From the NCBI GenBank assembly GCA_039725955.1, contig CP091034.1, positions 868,001 through 932,000 on the forward strand: DNA of 64,000 bases, written 5' to 3'. Under the pieces are notes generated by a model. It worked only from the letters and a program-made list of their open reading frames with translations, was not told where the DNA came from and made no database searches. This DNA is from Sinorhizobium sp. B11. GTDB taxonomy: Bacteria > Pseudomonadota > Alphaproteobacteria > Rhizobiales > Rhizobiaceae. Shown here piece after piece: positions 45,094 to 53,757 of the stretch; positions within the stretch are counted from its first letter, which is position 1, and every line of letters begins with the position of its first letter. Both the position numbers and the translations under genes were made by a program.

Positions 45094-47760
45094 ATGACCA
45101 AGTGGGTCTATACGTTCGGCAATGGGCAGGCTGAAGGCCGGGCGCGAGACAAGGAGATCCTTGGCGGCAAGGGCGCCAATCTCGCCGAAATGTGCAGCCT
45201 CGGCCTTCCGGTCCCTCCTGGCCTCACCATCGTCAGCGAAGCCTGCACCACCTATTACAAGAACGGCCGCAAGATCGATCCCGCATTGAAGGAGCAGGTG
45301 CTCGCAGGCATTGCGGATATCGAGCAGATCACCGGCCGCCGTTTCGGCGCGGGCAAACAGCCTCTTCTGCTCTCCGTTCGCTCAGGCGCTCGTGTTTCCA
45401 TGCCTGGCATGATGGATACGGTGCTCAATCTCGGCCTGAATGACGAGACGGTGCAGGCGCTCGGCCATGACGCCGGGGATGCGCGCTTTGCCTGGGACAG
45501 CTATCGTCGCTTCATCCAGATGTATGCCGATGTCGTCATGGGGCTCGGCAACGATCTCTTCGAGGAAATTCTCGAGGATGAGAAGGCGCGCCTTGGCCAC
45601 GAATTCGATACCGAGCTCAGCGCTTCCGAATGGCAGCATGTCGTTTCGCTCTACAAGGCGCTGATCGAAGAAGAATTGGACGAGGCCTTCCCGCAGGATC
45701 CGGCGGTACAACTCTGGGGCGCTGTCGGCGCGGTGTTTGCGAGTTGGATGAACGCGCGCGCTGTCACCTATCGCCAACTTCACAATATTCCGGAAGCCTG
45801 GGGCACTGCCGTCAATATCCAGGCCATGGTCTTCGGTAATCTCGGCAACGCGTCGGCGACGGGCGTTGCCTTCACCCGCAACCCCTCGACGGGCGAGAAG
45901 ATCCTCTACGGCGAATTCCTGGTGAATGCGCAGGGTGAAGACGTGGTTGCCGGCATTCGCACGCCGCAAAGCATCACCGAGGAGGGGCGCATAGCCTCAG
46001 GTTCCGAAAAGCCCTCGATGGAAAAGCTGATGCCCGAGGCCTTCGCCGAGTTCGGCCGCATCTGCGCCGAACTGGAGTCGCACTACCGCGACATGCAGGA
46101 CATCGAATTCACCATCGAGCGTGGCAAGCTCTGGATGCTGCAGACGCGCTCCGGCAAGCGCTCGACCAGGGCAGCCATGAAGATCGCCGTCGACATGGTG
46201 GACGAAGGTGTCATCACCGAGGACGAAGCCGTCCTGCGCATCGAGCCGTCGACGCTCGACCAGCTCCTGCATCCGACCATCGATCCGCGTGTCAGCCGCC
46301 AGGTGATCGGCTCCGGCCTGCCGGCGTCGCCCGGTGCAGCGACCGGTGAGATCGTCTTCACGGCGGAAGAGGCGGTTGAGGCAGAGTCGGAAGGTCGCAA
46401 GGTCATCCTGCTGCGCGTCGAGACCAGCCCCGAAGACATTCACGGCATGCATGCTGCCGAAGGCATCTTGACCACACGCGGCGGCATGACCAGCCATGCG
46501 GCCGTCGTCGCCCGCGGAATGGGGATCCCTTGCGTCGTCGGCGCCGGCACCATGCGCATCGACGCCCGCAATGAGCGGTTGATGGGCATCGGCGTGACGC
46601 TGAAAAAGGGAGATGTCATCACCATCGACGGTTCCGCCGGCCAGGTCCTCAAGGGCGAGGTGCCGATGATCCAGCCGGAACTGTCAGGCGATTTCGGCCG
46701 CATCATGGGCTGGGCGGATCGTGCTCGCCGCATGACGGTGCGCACCAATGCCGACACGCCGGCCGATGCCCGCGCGGCCCGTTCTTTCGGTGCCGAAGGT
46801 ATCGGCCTTTGTCGTACCGAGCATATGTTCTTCGAGGGCGAGCGCATCCATGTCATGCGTGAGATGATCCTGGCCGAGGACGAAAAGGGCAGGCTGCGCG
46901 CTCTCGACAAGCTCCTTCCGATGCAGCGGGGCGATTTCACCGGCCTGTTCTCCGTCATGCACGGACTGCCGGTGACGATTCGCCTCCTCGATCCGCCGTT
47001 GCATGAATTCCTGCCGAAGAGTGACGAGGAGATCGCCGAGGTCGCCTATGCCATGGGCATGGAGCCTTCGGCTCTCCGCCAGCGTGTCGACGCGCTGCAC
47101 GAATTCAATCCGATGCTCGGGCATCGCGGCTGCCGCCTTGCCATCTCCTATCCCGAGATCGTCGAGATGCAGGCCCGCGCGATTTTCGAGGCGGCGGTCG
47201 CTGCTGCAAAAGAAACGGGTGCTGCCGTCGTTCCCGAAATCATGGTGCCGCTCGTCGGCCTTCGCTCCGAACTCGATTACGTCAAGGCGAAGATCGATGC
47301 CGTGGCACAGGATGTCATGTCGGAAGCCAAGATGCGCATCGATTACCTCGTCGGCACGATGATCGAGCTGCCGCGTGCCGCACTGCGTGCCCACGTCATC
47401 GCCGAGGCGGCCGAATTTTTCTCCTTCGGCACCAACGACCTGACGCAGACCACTTTCGGCATTTCGCGCGACGATGCCTCGGCCTTCATCCCGACTTACC
47501 AGCGCAAGGGCATCATCGAGCATGATCCCTTCATATCCCTGGATTTCGATGGCGTGGGCGAACTGATCCGCATTGCCGCCGAGCGCGGGCGGCGCACCCG
47601 CAACGACATGAAGCTCGGCATCTGCGGCGAACACGGCGGCGATCCCGCCTCAATCCATTTCTGCGAGACGATCGGCCTCGATTACGTTTCCTGCTCGCCC
47701 TTCCGCGTGCCGATCGCCCGGCTTGCGGCCGCCCAGGCGGTCATTGCCGCCGCTCAGTGA
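45094..47760 (+). CDS. ppdK: Pyruvate, phosphate dikinase
   Basis: 888-residue PPDK that interconverts ATP, Pi and pyruvate with AMP, PPi and PEP. The N-terminal ATP-grasp domain (about 1-350) begins KWVYTFGNGQAEGR...LGGKGANLAEM. The phosphohistidine loop GGMTSHAAVVARGMGIPCVVG places the catalytic His at about 468. The PEP/pyruvate TIM barrel (about 530-880) includes FGTNDLTQTTFG and GICGEHGGDP. GGGGGGAAG precedes the ATG. In rhizobia the enzyme supports or replaces PEP synthesis during growth on dicarboxylates. Confidence 0.98.
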   Translation: MTKWVYTFGNGQAEGRARDKEILGGKGANLAEMCSLGLPVPPGLTIVSEACTTYYKNGRKIDPALKEQVLAGIADIEQITGRRFGAGKQPLLLSVRSGARVSMPGMMDTVLNLGLNDETVQALGHDAGDARFAWDSYRRFIQMYADVVMGLGNDLFEEILEDEKARLGHEFDTELSASEWQHVVSLYKALIEEELDEAFPQDPAVQLWGAVGAVFASWMNARAVTYRQLHNIPEAWGTAVNIQAMVFGNLGNASATGVAFTRNPSTGEKILYGEFLVNAQGEDVVAGIRTPQSITEEGRIASGSEKPSMEKLMPEAFAEFGRICAELESHYRDMQDIEFTIERGKLWMLQTRSGKRSTRAAMKIAVDMVDEGVITEDEAVLRIEPSTLDQLLHPTIDPRVSRQVIGSGLPASPGAATGEIVFTAEEAVEAESEGRKVILLRVETSPEDIHGMHAAEGILTTRGGMTSHAAVVARGMGIPCVVGAGTMRIDARNERLMGIGVTLKKGDVITIDGSAGQVLKGEVPMIQPELSGDFGRIMGWADRARRMTVRTNADTPADARAARSFGAEGIGLCRTEHMFFEGERIHVMREMILAEDEKGRLRALDKLLPMQRGDFTGLFSVMHGLPVTIRLLDPPLHEFLPKSDEEIAEVAYAMGMEPSALRQRVDALHEFNPMLGHRGCRLAISYPEIVEMQARAIFEAAVAAAKETGAAVVPEIMVPLVGLRSELDYVKAKIDAVAQDVMSEAKMRIDYLVGTMIELPRAALRAHVIAEAAEFFSFGTNDLTQTTFGISRDDASAFIPTYQRKGIIEHDPFISLDFDGVGELIRIAAERGRRTRNDMKLGICGEHGGDPASIHFCETIGLDYVSCSPFRVPIARLAAAQAVIAAAQ

Positions 47761-48029
47761 CGGTAGCGGTAATAGCGCGGGTAGTAATAGGGACCGTTCA
47801 GATTATAGGCCATATCGGCCATCACCCAGTCGCTGTCGTAGCGGGCCTGGGCACGGCGGTCGAGCTCGATCCGCTGCAGGCAGGTCGCAAAACCATCCGT
47901 TCCGCGCTTGAAGCCGTAGCCGGTGCAGGTCTGCTCGTCACGTGCCCGCCGCTCCTCGGGCGTCAGCGTCTGGCAGGCGGCAAGCCCGGCGGCCAGAACG
48001 GCAAGAAGGGGCAGGATATATGGGCGCAT
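47754..48029 (-). CDS. Small lipoprotein of unknown function
   Basis: 91-residue predicted lipoprotein: signal peptide with lipobox LAAGLAAC (Cys about 19), a charged segment with CTGYGFKRGTDGFATCLQRIELDRRAQARYD, and a Tyr-rich tail (YYYPRYYRYRH). The 'C-x-GFKRGTD-x-FATC' block recurs in rhizobial hypothetical lipoproteins. ATG 48029 is used; the in-frame extension has no signal peptide. Its stop overlaps the last bases of ppdK on the other strand. Confidence 0.8.
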   Translation of the reverse strand: MRPYILPLLAVLAAGLAACQTLTPEERRARDEQTCTGYGFKRGTDGFATCLQRIELDRRAQARYDSDWVMADMAYNLNGPYYYPRYYRYRH

Positions 48030-48102
48030 CGGTATCTTCCTCGAGCATGAACGCCAGGCCAGGAGAATCGATCCGCCTGACGTCGTCAACCCGACTATAT
48101 TA

Positions 48103-48300
48103 TCAGGCTGCGCCCGCGGGGTCACCGATCGGCAGAAGGGCTGGATCGAGTGGCGGATCCTCCGGATTCTTCGTATCGCTCGGATCCTGCGCCGGGGTCA
48201 ACGGCGGTTTTTCCTGGATGCGGTCGGGAATACCCGGTGTTGGCTGCGGGCCAAGCGGCGACTCTGCGCCGGGTGCGGGGATGGGGTCTCTGTTGGGCAT
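48103..48300 (-). CDS. Proline-rich small protein, unknown
   Basis: 65 residues with about 18 Pro and many Asp, no hydrophobic core and no signal peptide, so it is likely intrinsically disordered. AAGGAGG lies 6 nt before the ATG, the closest match to the anti-SD in this window, which supports it being translated. No recognised family. Confidence 0.6.
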   Translation of the reverse strand: MPNRDPIPAPGAESPLGPQPTPGIPDRIQEKPPLTPAQDPSDTKNPEDPPLDPALLPIGDPAGAA

Positions 48301-48408
48301 GATTTACCTCCTTCACTGAAGAAGGAACGGCAGGGTGCAGGCTTGGTTCCACTTTCACCGCCATGCATTCCTATGTAAGAGCAAAGGCAACTCACAGGAA
48401 AGAGCACC

Positions 48409-48654
48409 ATGGCGATCCGCGATCGATTCTCGAAGAAACTCACCTGTCCGCAATGCGGCAATAGCGGCTTTGCGGAGGCCTCCGAGATTGATGATGCCAA
48501 GCGCAAGACTCCCGATTTCAAGGTCGACCAGCTGCCGCGCGGCTTCTTTGTGCAGCGCCCCTCGGTGCATCAGGAAACATTCATGCTGAAATGCGAATGC
48601 GGCCGCAAATTTCCTTTCCGCTCGCTCGCGGAAGCTGCGGCCAGCCGCGATTGA
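48409..48654 (+). CDS. Small zinc-ribbon-like protein
   Basis: 81 residues with CPQCG near residue 13 and CECG near 62, a C2...C2 arrangement that could bind zinc. Between them lies DFKVDQLPRGFFVQRPS. No enzyme motif or membrane segment. AGGAAAGAG precedes the ATG. Function unknown; it may be a nucleic-acid or protein-interaction module. Confidence 0.78.
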   Translation: MAIRDRFSKKLTCPQCGNSGFAEASEIDDAKRKTPDFKVDQLPRGFFVQRPSVHQETFMLKCECGRKFPFRSLAEAAASRD

Positions 48655-48706
48655 AGCATGGCTCGCGAAATCTGCAGCGGTTTTGCGCTAACGAGACGCT
48701 TGGGAT

Positions 48707-49096
48707 TCAGATCCGCTCGAGGACCTCGATGAAGGCATCGGCGAAGCGCACCAGATGTTCGGTGTCCTCATCAGGCGCCTGCATTCGGATTTCCGTACCG
48801 TTCTGGTCGAGCAAGGCTAGAACCACCCGCATCGTCTTGTCCGACGTCGGGATGCGCAGCACGGCGATTCGCCTGCAATCTTCGACGAGCCCCGCCGCCG
48901 GCAGGTCGAAGAGAAATTCGCCTCGGGTTTCGGCAGCAGCTCTGCGCACCGCTTCGCAGAATCCGGCCTCGCCATCGGCGTAGCCTTCCAGCGAGAGTTC
49001 GAGTTCGAGAAGTTCCAGCGGCAAGAGCGGCTCGCCACGCTCGATGCCGCCAAGCGAAGATGCCTGCGGCCTTTCCCTCATTTCGGACGAGATCAT
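48707..49096 (-). CDS. Hypothetical protein
   Basis: 129 residues, acidic and cytosolic with no signal peptide or helix pair. GYADGEAGFCEAVRRAAAE, FDLPAAGLVEDCRRIAVLRIPTSDKTMRVVLALLDQNG and the C-terminal VRFADAFIEVLERI are the main features; I do not recognise a family. ATG 49096 (MISSEMRERPQ) has AGGAGAG upstream; the longer form from 49165 lacks a ribosome site. The zinc-ribbon gene is convergent to it. Confidence 0.65.
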   Translation of the reverse strand: MISSEMRERPQASSLGGIERGEPLLPLELLELELSLEGYADGEAGFCEAVRRAAAETRGEFLFDLPAAGLVEDCRRIAVLRIPTSDKTMRVVLALLDQNGTEIRMQAPDEDTEHLVRFADAFIEVLERI

Positions 49097-49321
49097 CTGT
49101 CTCTCCTGTTTCGTGGGACATGTATCAGACCCCGGTAGAATGGCCTTTTTACGGCATATCAGCAATAGCTTACAGAGGGAGCGCCCTCAGACTTGGACCT
49201 TTGACGTGGATTGCTTCGGCAATGCTCAGACAAGAGTTTCAATTTAGACGAATCTTGCACTAGAAAAGTCGATGGCAGCAGCTTCATTCGATTGCTCGCC
49301 GCCGACCAACCGGTAGTTTTG

Positions 49322-50227
49322 ATGGCCATCCGTTTCGATCGTCCCGTTTCCAGCGCTGCCCGCTTATCGCGGCATTTCGGGGCGTTTGCGCTCGTGCTCT
49401 CGGTAGCGGTGCTGATTGCCCATCGCTTCGGCGGTCTGGCGACACCCTATCTCATCCTCGTGCTGCTCGTTTCTGTCGGCTGCGCGGTCCTCGCGACCCT
49501 CTTGGCTGCCATCGGCCTGCGCAGCCTCTGGATGACCGGTGCCGAGGGCGGGACGAATGCGCTGGCGGCGCTCATCTATGCAGCCTTTCCGCTCGGCATC
49601 GGCGCCTTTGCGGCGGAGCGCTATTTCACCCTGCCGGCAATCTACGACGTGACCACGGATACCGCCTCCGCGCCCGACTGGCTCTCGACGCCGCAGGCCG
49701 ACCAGATCTGGCTGCCTCGTGAACCGGTCGTGACATCAGGCGACCGCGAGAAGCAGCTTTCCGCCTATCCGGAGCTCACGGGCCGCCGTTACGACGGAGC
49801 GCTCGACCGTGTTCTGGAGGCCGTGAAGAAGGTCGCCAAGCAGAACGGCGTCACCATCACCAAAAGCGAAGGCGATACGACGCCCGGCCGCGAGCTTGAG
49901 GACAAGCCGGTTCCGGCCCAGCCGGAAAGCGGTGTGGCTGATTCCCCCGATGTCATCCCCGTGCCGACGCCGCGCCCCTATGAGGATGATGTGGCGAAGA
50001 TGATCCGCGGCGCCAATGGCGTGATCCTGCAAGGCACGACCCGCACCCTCATCCTCGGTCTGCGTTTCGATTTCATCATCCGCCTGCGCGAAGAGGCCGA
50101 AACCACCTTCGTCGACGTGCGCGTCGCCTCCCGCTATGGCCAGCACGACCTTGGCTTCAGCGCCGAAGAGGCCGAGCAATATCTTGGTGCCCTCGATTCA
50201 GAGCTTCTCGGGATTGCGGGTGGGTGA
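49322..50227 (+). CDS. DUF1499 membrane protein
   Basis: 301 residues. Three hydrophobic helices in the first 110 residues (about 18-36, 40-65 and 75-100) precede a soluble domain carrying the DUF1499 pattern: LDRVLEAVKKVAKQ, GVILQGTTRTLILGLRFDFIIRLREE and VDVRVASRYGQHDLGFSAEEAEQYL. The domain function is unknown. A Pro-rich insert (about 215-250) interrupts the soluble part. The start is weakly supported (GGTA upstream); a longer frame from 49211 exists. Confidence 0.78.
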   Translation: MAIRFDRPVSSAARLSRHFGAFALVLSVAVLIAHRFGGLATPYLILVLLVSVGCAVLATLLAAIGLRSLWMTGAEGGTNALAALIYAAFPLGIGAFAAERYFTLPAIYDVTTDTASAPDWLSTPQADQIWLPREPVVTSGDREKQLSAYPELTGRRYDGALDRVLEAVKKVAKQNGVTITKSEGDTTPGRELEDKPVPAQPESGVADSPDVIPVPTPRPYEDDVAKMIRGANGVILQGTTRTLILGLRFDFIIRLREEAETTFVDVRVASRYGQHDLGFSAEEAEQYLGALDSELLGIAGG

Positions 50228-50249
50228 GCCCCGGTGCCGCAAAGCGGCA

Positions 50250-50274
50250 GTAATCGATCCAGTGGATCGATTAC
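50250..50274. repeat. Perfect 12-bp-arm palindrome, possible rhizobial intergenic repeat unit
   Basis: GTAATCGATCCA and TGGATCGATTAC flank a single G, inside a 170-bp gene-free gap after the DUF1499 gene. The near-zero loop and downstream GC-rich sequence suggest a dispersed intergenic palindrome (RIME-like) rather than a terminator. No second copy was found in this window, so the repeat status is unproven. Confidence 0.45.
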
Positions 50275-50397
50275 AGGGGCGAACGCCCTGAGCCATGCGA
50301 AGGGCCGGGATACGGTGAGGCACACGAAAACGCCCTTATCGCGAACCTGTCCTATAAATCGAGCACCTGGCGCCAACGAAGGAGCGCAGAACTCGCC

Positions 50398-50853
50398 TTA
50401 CCCCAAAAACCGCTCCCGCACGTCAGCCGTCGGCACCATGCAACTCTCCCGCCGCCCTGCAATCCTCAACCGGTTCCGCGCAACCACCCCATAGACGACA
50501 TCCGCAATCCGCCGCGGCACGATCCGCAACACACCGGCCAGAGCCCAAGGCAAACCAAGCCCTTCCAGCATCCGGATCGTCGCATCGGATTTGTAATAGG
50601 CACGGCCCTTGTCGATCAGCAGATTGGTCTCGTAATCCCGCGTCTCCAGCCCGTAGTGCCGGTAGAGTGCCTCGCCGAGCGGCGTCTGGGCGACGATGAA
50701 GCGGTAGCGCTTTTCCTTGTCTCGCTTCAACAGGAACTGAACCCAGCCGGAGCAGAAGACACATTCGCCATCGAAAAGGATCAGCGGCTTGTCATCAGCA
50801 AAGGCCGGCACGGAAGGATCGTCGCGATAGGTGTAATCCGCGGACCTTGCCAT
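50398..50853 (-). CDS. DCC family thiol-disulphide oxidoreductase (YuxK-like)
   Basis: 151-residue thioredoxin-fold protein of the DCC family, named for the conserved D-x-x-C-x-x-C. Here it reads LFDGECVFCSGWVQFLLKRD (about 27-46). AYYKSDATIRMLEGLG and the C-terminal VVARNRLRIAGRRESCMVP are also conserved. It is probably a cytosolic redox protein of unknown partner. It starts 2 bp after the MBL hydrolase stop, indicating one transcript with the MBL and cupin genes. Confidence 0.88.
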   Translation of the reverse strand: MARSADYTYRDDPSVPAFADDKPLILFDGECVFCSGWVQFLLKRDKEKRYRFIVAQTPLGEALYRHYGLETRDYETNLLIDKGRAYYKSDATIRMLEGLGLPWALAGVLRIVPRRIADVVYGVVARNRLRIAGRRESCMVPTADVRERFLG

Positions 50854-50855
50854 TC

Positions 50856-51770
50856 TCAGCCTCCGGCCAACCGATAATGCGCAACAAGCGAAGGCGGCCC
50901 ATCGGCGGTGACTTCGCCACGCTCCATCAGTTCTTCGATATGCGCCAGTACCGAAAGTGCCGCCGCGCCATGCAGTCGCTTATCGGTATCGCGGTAGATC
51001 ATCTCGACCATCCTGGGGATGGTGCTTTCCCCCGTCCGGATACGTTCGATGATCGAGCGTTCCCGCAGGCGCCGATGCGTCTTCAGCCCGCGCAGGAAGG
51101 GCGCAGGCGAAGTCACCGGCCCGCCATGGCCGGGCAGCAACAGGCCGTCATCGCGGGCAAGCAGCTTGTCGAGCGAGGCCATATAGTCCGCCATGGATCC
51201 GTCCGGCGGTGCGACGATCGTCGTTGCCCAGGCCATCACATGATCGCCTGAAAAAAGGATGCCGCTTCCCTCGAGCGCGAATGCTGCGTGATTGGCCGTG
51301 TGGCCGGGCGTCAGCACCCCCGTCAGCGCCCAGCCGTCGCCGGAAATCGTCTGTCCGTCACGGATAGCGATATCCGGCACGAAATCCGTATCGGAGCTTT
51401 CGGCAAATGGGTTGACCTCGCCCTCGCGCAGCGGCCTCGAGGGTCGGTGCGGCCCTTCGCCAACCGTCAGTGCGCCGGTTTCCGCCTTCAGCCGTTTTGC
51501 AAGCGGCGAGTGGTCCCGATGAGTATGGCTGATGAAAATATGCGTCACCTGCCGGCCGGCAAGCGCTGTCATCAGCGCTTCGAAATGCGCCGCATTCGCC
51601 GGTCCCGGATCGATAACGGCGACCGATGAGCCGCCGACGATATAGCTGTTCGTGCCGTGAAAGGTGAAAGGGCTCGGATTATTCGCCGTCAGGCGCTGGA
51701 TGCCCTCTGCGACCGGAACAGCCCGCCCATAGGCCGGATCGAAGAAAAGATCGAAGTTCGCACCGGACAT
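50856..51770 (-). CDS. Metallo-beta-lactamase fold hydrolase (LACTB2/glyoxalase II-like)
   Basis: 304-residue MBL-fold protein. The metal motif HTHRDH (about 82-87) is followed by TPGHTANH, SGDHVM and a C-terminal winged-helix-like region (about 240-300). This layout fits LACTB2-type hydrolases or nucleases rather than true lactamases. Substrate unknown. ATG 51770 is 2 bp downstream of the cupin stop on the same strand. Confidence 0.9.
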   Translation of the reverse strand: MSGANFDLFFDPAYGRAVPVAEGIQRLTANNPSPFTFHGTNSYIVGGSSVAVIDPGPANAAHFEALMTALAGRQVTHIFISHTHRDHSPLAKRLKAETGALTVGEGPHRPSRPLREGEVNPFAESSDTDFVPDIAIRDGQTISGDGWALTGVLTPGHTANHAAFALEGSGILFSGDHVMAWATTIVAPPDGSMADYMASLDKLLARDDGLLLPGHGGPVTSPAPFLRGLKTHRRLRERSIIERIRTGESTIPRMVEMIYRDTDKRLHGAAALSVLAHIEELMERGEVTADGPPSLVAHYRLAGG

Positions 51771-51772
51771 GT

Positions 51773-52081
51773 CTATTTATATTCGATCTCGATGAAGGAC
51801 ATGGGCTGCTCGCCGGCATTGACGACATTGTGCTCGGTACCGGCCTCGCGGCGATAGGCAGCCCCTTTGGCAACATCCACCCGCCGGCTACCCTCGGCAT
51901 CCTCGATCAGGAACTGGCAATCGGTCATCGGCACGACCACATAGCCGAAGCCATGCGTATGAACGCCGGTATCGGCACCCGGCTCGAAATCCCACTGGGT
52001 GATGCGCACGATGGCATCATCGAGGATCAGCGTCGCAAGCGCTGGTGGACGGGCGCGATATTGGCTCAACGGTGTCTCCAT
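51773..52081 (-). CDS. Cupin-domain protein
   Basis: 102-residue single-domain cupin. The metal-binding motif 1 is GVHTHGFGYVVVPMTD and motif 2 is AAYRREAGTEHNVVNAGEQP, giving three His for a bound metal. The small cupin fold suits an isomerase, dioxygenase or sensor; none can be chosen. ATG 52081 is used; the longer frame from 52132 has no homology. It is the first gene of cupin-MBL-DCC, tightly packed on the minus strand. Confidence 0.85.
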   Translation of the reverse strand: METPLSQYRARPPALATLILDDAIVRITQWDFEPGADTGVHTHGFGYVVVPMTDCQFLIEDAEGSRRVDVAKGAAYRREAGTEHNVVNAGEQPMSFIEIEYK

Positions 52082-52226
52082 TGGCTGTTCGATGCTTGCA
52101 GTCCTACCATGCCGGCATGGCCGCGCATACAAATATGACGTCGCAGTGAACTTAGTGATTGTGGGGCAGTCCGACCTTTGCTAATCAGGCCACGTTTTGG
52201 CGAAGCGGCATCCGCTTCAGCTCTGG

Positions 52227-52301
52227 TGGGGCGTAGCCAAGCGGTAAGGCAGCGGTTTTTGGTACCGCCATCCCCTGGTTCGAATCCAGGCGCCCCAGCC
52301 A
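52227..52301 (+). tRNA. tRNA-Gln (anticodon TTG)
   Basis: Complete cloverleaf: acceptor TGGGGCG/CGCCCCA, D-arm GCC..GGC, anticodon stem GCGGT/ACCGC with loop TTTTGGT (anticodon TTG), T-arm CCTGG-TTCGAAT-CCAGG, discriminator G and an encoded CCA end. Confidence 0.97.
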
Positions 52302-52307
52302 CAACGT

Positions 52308-52925
52308 TCAAATAGCTTGTAAACGCCTTGCCGCCGCACCCGCGGCAATCGTCACCACAAGCTCATCTACTTCCCGCGCAAGGCGCTCGGCCGGCAGACC
52401 GACGAAGCGGCCTTCGAGACTGATGCTGACGACGCCGTGAACGGCGCCGAACAGCGTGCGGGCGCGGATCGCTCTGTCTTCCGCCGTCATATCTGGCTGC
52501 AGCTCGGCAAGCGGTTCTGCGATCACGTTCATCAGGAAGAGATGTTCATCGAGATGCCATTGCGGCGTCGGGCTGGTTTCAGGCGGGTAATGCTCGAAGA
52601 GCGCTTTCCAGAGATTCCGGTTTTCCACTGCGAAACCTAAATATCCCTGCGCCAGATTGCGCAGCCGGTCCGTCGGTGTCCTGTCCCTGGTCTCGGGCAA
52701 GGTGAGCCTTGCTTCCAGCGCCTTCAGCGTCGTGGAATTCACATGGATAACGAGTTCGGCGAGGTCGGCGAAGACCGTATAGAGGCCGCCGAGCGCACAG
52801 CCGGCATCCTGGGTGATCTCGCGCGCCCTGAGGTTTGCAAGCCCTTCTCGCATAATCCGGCTTCGTGCCGCATCGATCAGCCGCGCCCTCAGATCTTCGC
52901 GTTTTTCTTCTCTTTTCCCGGCCAT
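52308..52925 (-). CDS. TetR family transcriptional regulator
   Basis: 205-residue TetR repressor. The helix-turn-helix is LANLRAREITQDAGCALGGLYTVFADLAEL (about 28-57), followed by an all-helical ligand domain with no recognisable specificity. ATG 52925 is used; the upstream extension crosses the operators. It is divergent from pspA. Three TGAACRNCGTTCA sites in the 111-bp gap are its likely operators, implying autoregulation and control of pspA-yiaA. Confidence 0.9.
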   Translation of the reverse strand: MAGKREEKREDLRARLIDAARSRIMREGLANLRAREITQDAGCALGGLYTVFADLAELVIHVNSTTLKALEARLTLPETRDRTPTDRLRNLAQGYLGFAVENRNLWKALFEHYPPETSPTPQWHLDEHLFLMNVIAEPLAELQPDMTAEDRAIRARTLFGAVHGVVSISLEGRFVGLPAERLAREVDELVVTIAAGAAARRLQAI

Positions 52926-52947
52926 TAACCATCTCGCTTCGATTTCG

Positions 52948-53019
52948 TGAACGACGTTCAAAATTATTCTTGAACGTCGTTCAGGATTCTGCCATAACTC
53001 AACTTGTGAACAACGTTCA
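52948..53019. promoter_or_regulatory. Three copies of a 13-bp TetR-type operator
   Basis: TGAACGACGTTCA (52948-52960), TGAACGTCGTTCA (52971-52983) and TGAACAACGTTCA (53007-53019). Each is a 6-bp dyad around one central base, with centres 23 and 36 bp apart; the third has one mismatch. They span the whole divergent region between tetR and pspA and would cover both promoters. TetR binding is inferred from position and symmetry. Confidence 0.8.
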
Positions 53020-53036
53020 TAAACCGGAGGAAAGAA

Positions 53037-53723
53037 ATGTTCAAACTGATTTCGACTTTGTTGCGGGGCAGGGCATACGATGCCGAACAGGCCTTTGCCG
53101 ATCGCAATGCCGTACCTCTGCTCGCCCAGCAGATTCGCGATGCCGCACAATCGATCCAGTCGGCCCGCCGCAGCGTGGCGATCGCCATTGCCCAGAACGA
53201 GCAGGAGCGGGCTCAGCACGCAACGATCGTTTCCCGGATCGACGATCTCGAGACTCGCGCCGCTGCTGCGCTTGCCAAGGGCAATGAAGCACTGGCCCGT
53301 GAGGCTGCCGAAGCGATCGCCTATCTCGAGGCCGAGCGCGATCAATCCGAAAAGGCCCAGGCGCAGTTCACGACTGCTATCGACAAGCTGAAGGGAATTG
53401 TCCGCATCTCCGAAATGCGGTTGCAGGAACTACAGCGTGGCGAGCGTCTGGCCCGCGCCACCGAAGAGGCGCAGAAGCTCGATGTCGTCGTTGCCGGCAC
53501 AGGCCTTGCGACGCTTGACGATGCCGAGGAGACGCTTGCGCGCCTTCGCATCCGTCAGAACCAGAATGAGATGACGGCCTCGGCCCTGAAGGCGATGGAG
53601 ACTTCGACCGCTCCTGCCGGCATCATCGAGAAGCTTGCCAATGCCGGATGCGGTGCGCCGTTGCGCTCTTCCGCCGATGACGTGCTCGCCCGCCTGCGCA
53701 GCCGCATCAACCCCGCCGCTTAA
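53037..53723 (+). CDS. PspA/IM30 family envelope-stress protein
   Basis: 228-residue PspA/Vipp1 (ESCRT-III superfamily) protein: an amphipathic N-terminus (MFKLISTLLRGRAYD) followed by long Ala/Glu/Arg coiled-coil helices (about 20-160). Family members bind stressed inner membranes and form helical rods. GGAGG is 8 nt before the ATG. Unlike E. coli, no pspBC or PspF is nearby; a TetR regulator takes the control position. The YiaAB-like gene follows 34 bp later. Confidence 0.88.
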   Translation: MFKLISTLLRGRAYDAEQAFADRNAVPLLAQQIRDAAQSIQSARRSVAIAIAQNEQERAQHATIVSRIDDLETRAAAALAKGNEALAREAAEAIAYLEAERDQSEKAQAQFTTAIDKLKGIVRISEMRLQELQRGERLARATEEAQKLDVVVAGTGLATLDDAEETLARLRIRQNQNEMTASALKAMETSTAPAGIIEKLANAGCGAPLRSSADDVLARLRSRINPAA

Positions 53724-53757
53724 AATCAGCATCATCAAACCTGAGGGAATCACGACA

